From an uncultured Pirellulaceae bacterium (GTDB taxonomy: Bacteria; Planctomycetota; Planctomycetia; Pirellulales; Pirellulaceae), in contig CALFUT010000022.1 of assembly GCA_937929805.1 (NCBI GenBank), forward strand, positions 22,571-86,570: a DNA stretch of 64,000 bases, read 5' to 3'. Every line of letters starts with the position of its first letter. Positions within the stretch are counted from its first letter, which is position 1. Positions 63,981 through 64,000 of the stretch are shown here, in pieces. The notes below the pieces were generated by a model, which was not told the origin of the DNA, ran no database searches, and saw only the letters and a program-made list of their open reading frames with translations. Both the position numbers and the translations under genes were made by a program.

Positions 63981-64000
63981 TGAACCCATCATCTACGATT
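63980..64000 (+). CDS. Start of a gene, probably an IS protein (partial)
   Basis: GTG at 63980 preceded by AAGGAG (63967-63972) at seven-base spacing; the visible protein is MNPSSTI. It continues past the window. Identification as an IS66 accessory protein is a guess from position and the end sequence. Confidence 0.35.

Larger units (their letters stand above)
63882..64000 (+). mobile_element. Probable left end of an insertion sequence
   Basis: The terminus starts GTAAGCTGGGGGGATTTTG, and GTAA at the tip is a mark of IS66-type ends. An open frame with a strong ribosome site begins at 63980. Only 119 bases are visible, so family and boundaries are uncertain. A decayed piece of the dispersed G+C repeat (GGGAGGGTAAGGCTGGGATGG) lies just before it. 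Confidence 0.35.

Overview
The window looks like a stretch of chromosome from a marine planctomycete of the Pirellulaceae (Rhodopirellula or a close relative). This is inferred from gene content, not from a search. The pointers are a run of TadE/TadG-like proteins with a von Willebrand A domain, a pilin-like N-terminus reading ISAELV, a separate CoaC and CoaB pair, many short G+C-rich repeats between genes, moderate G+C, and core genes scattered among membrane and secreted proteins of unknown function. I saw no rRNA, tRNA or CRISPR array.

Layout. 1-1036: the tail of an unknown gene, its terminator, and surE. 1037-7638: repeats, then a reverse-strand heavy-metal RND efflux set (outer-membrane channel, His-rich adaptor, pump). 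7997-10966: three Tad-like proteins, the last with a vWA domain. 11144-20425: a Lon-family protease, a GntP permease, a DJ-1/PfpI protein, rsmE and dnaE. 20743-22504: a coiled-coil gene whose 3' end is duplicated around a small cassette carrying two membrane-protein genes. 22536-26692: a response regulator, a sensor kinase and an exported TPR protein. 26826-31038: a MITE-like element, a double C-type lectin protein, a sodium/solute symporter and a monooxygenase. 31131-38069: a hypothetical, an RNA m5C methyltransferase, and a sufR-sufC-sufB-sufD cluster interrupted by a four-helix-bundle gene and repeats. 38439-43603: an AGCS symporter, an acidic secreted protein and a zinc-ribbon/TM/secretin-like protein. 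43887-49520: tpiA, secG, yicC-gmk-rpoZ, coaC, coaB and a hypothetical. 49525-57115: a moxR-DUF58-transglutaminase operon, two small membrane proteins, hisS and a YkgJ-type protein. 57286-64000: an HExxH membrane protein, a small basic protein, a cluster of hairpins, an S41 protease, a pilin-like/carbohydrate-binding fusion, pyrB, and the probable left end of an insertion sequence.

How the genes work together. The clearest functional units are the tripartite metal exporter, the Suf iron-sulfur assembly operon with its own SufR-type regulator and a strong palindrome upstream, the yicC-gmk-rpoZ operon closed by a terminator, the two coenzyme A genes, and the MoxR/DUF58/transglutaminase trio. The most unusual features are the 74-bp duplicated gene end around a small cassette, the repeat-flanked four-helix-bundle gene inside the suf operon, a 282-bp element with terminal inverted repeats, a perfect 30-bp-arm hairpin, and the pilin-like/CBM fusion.
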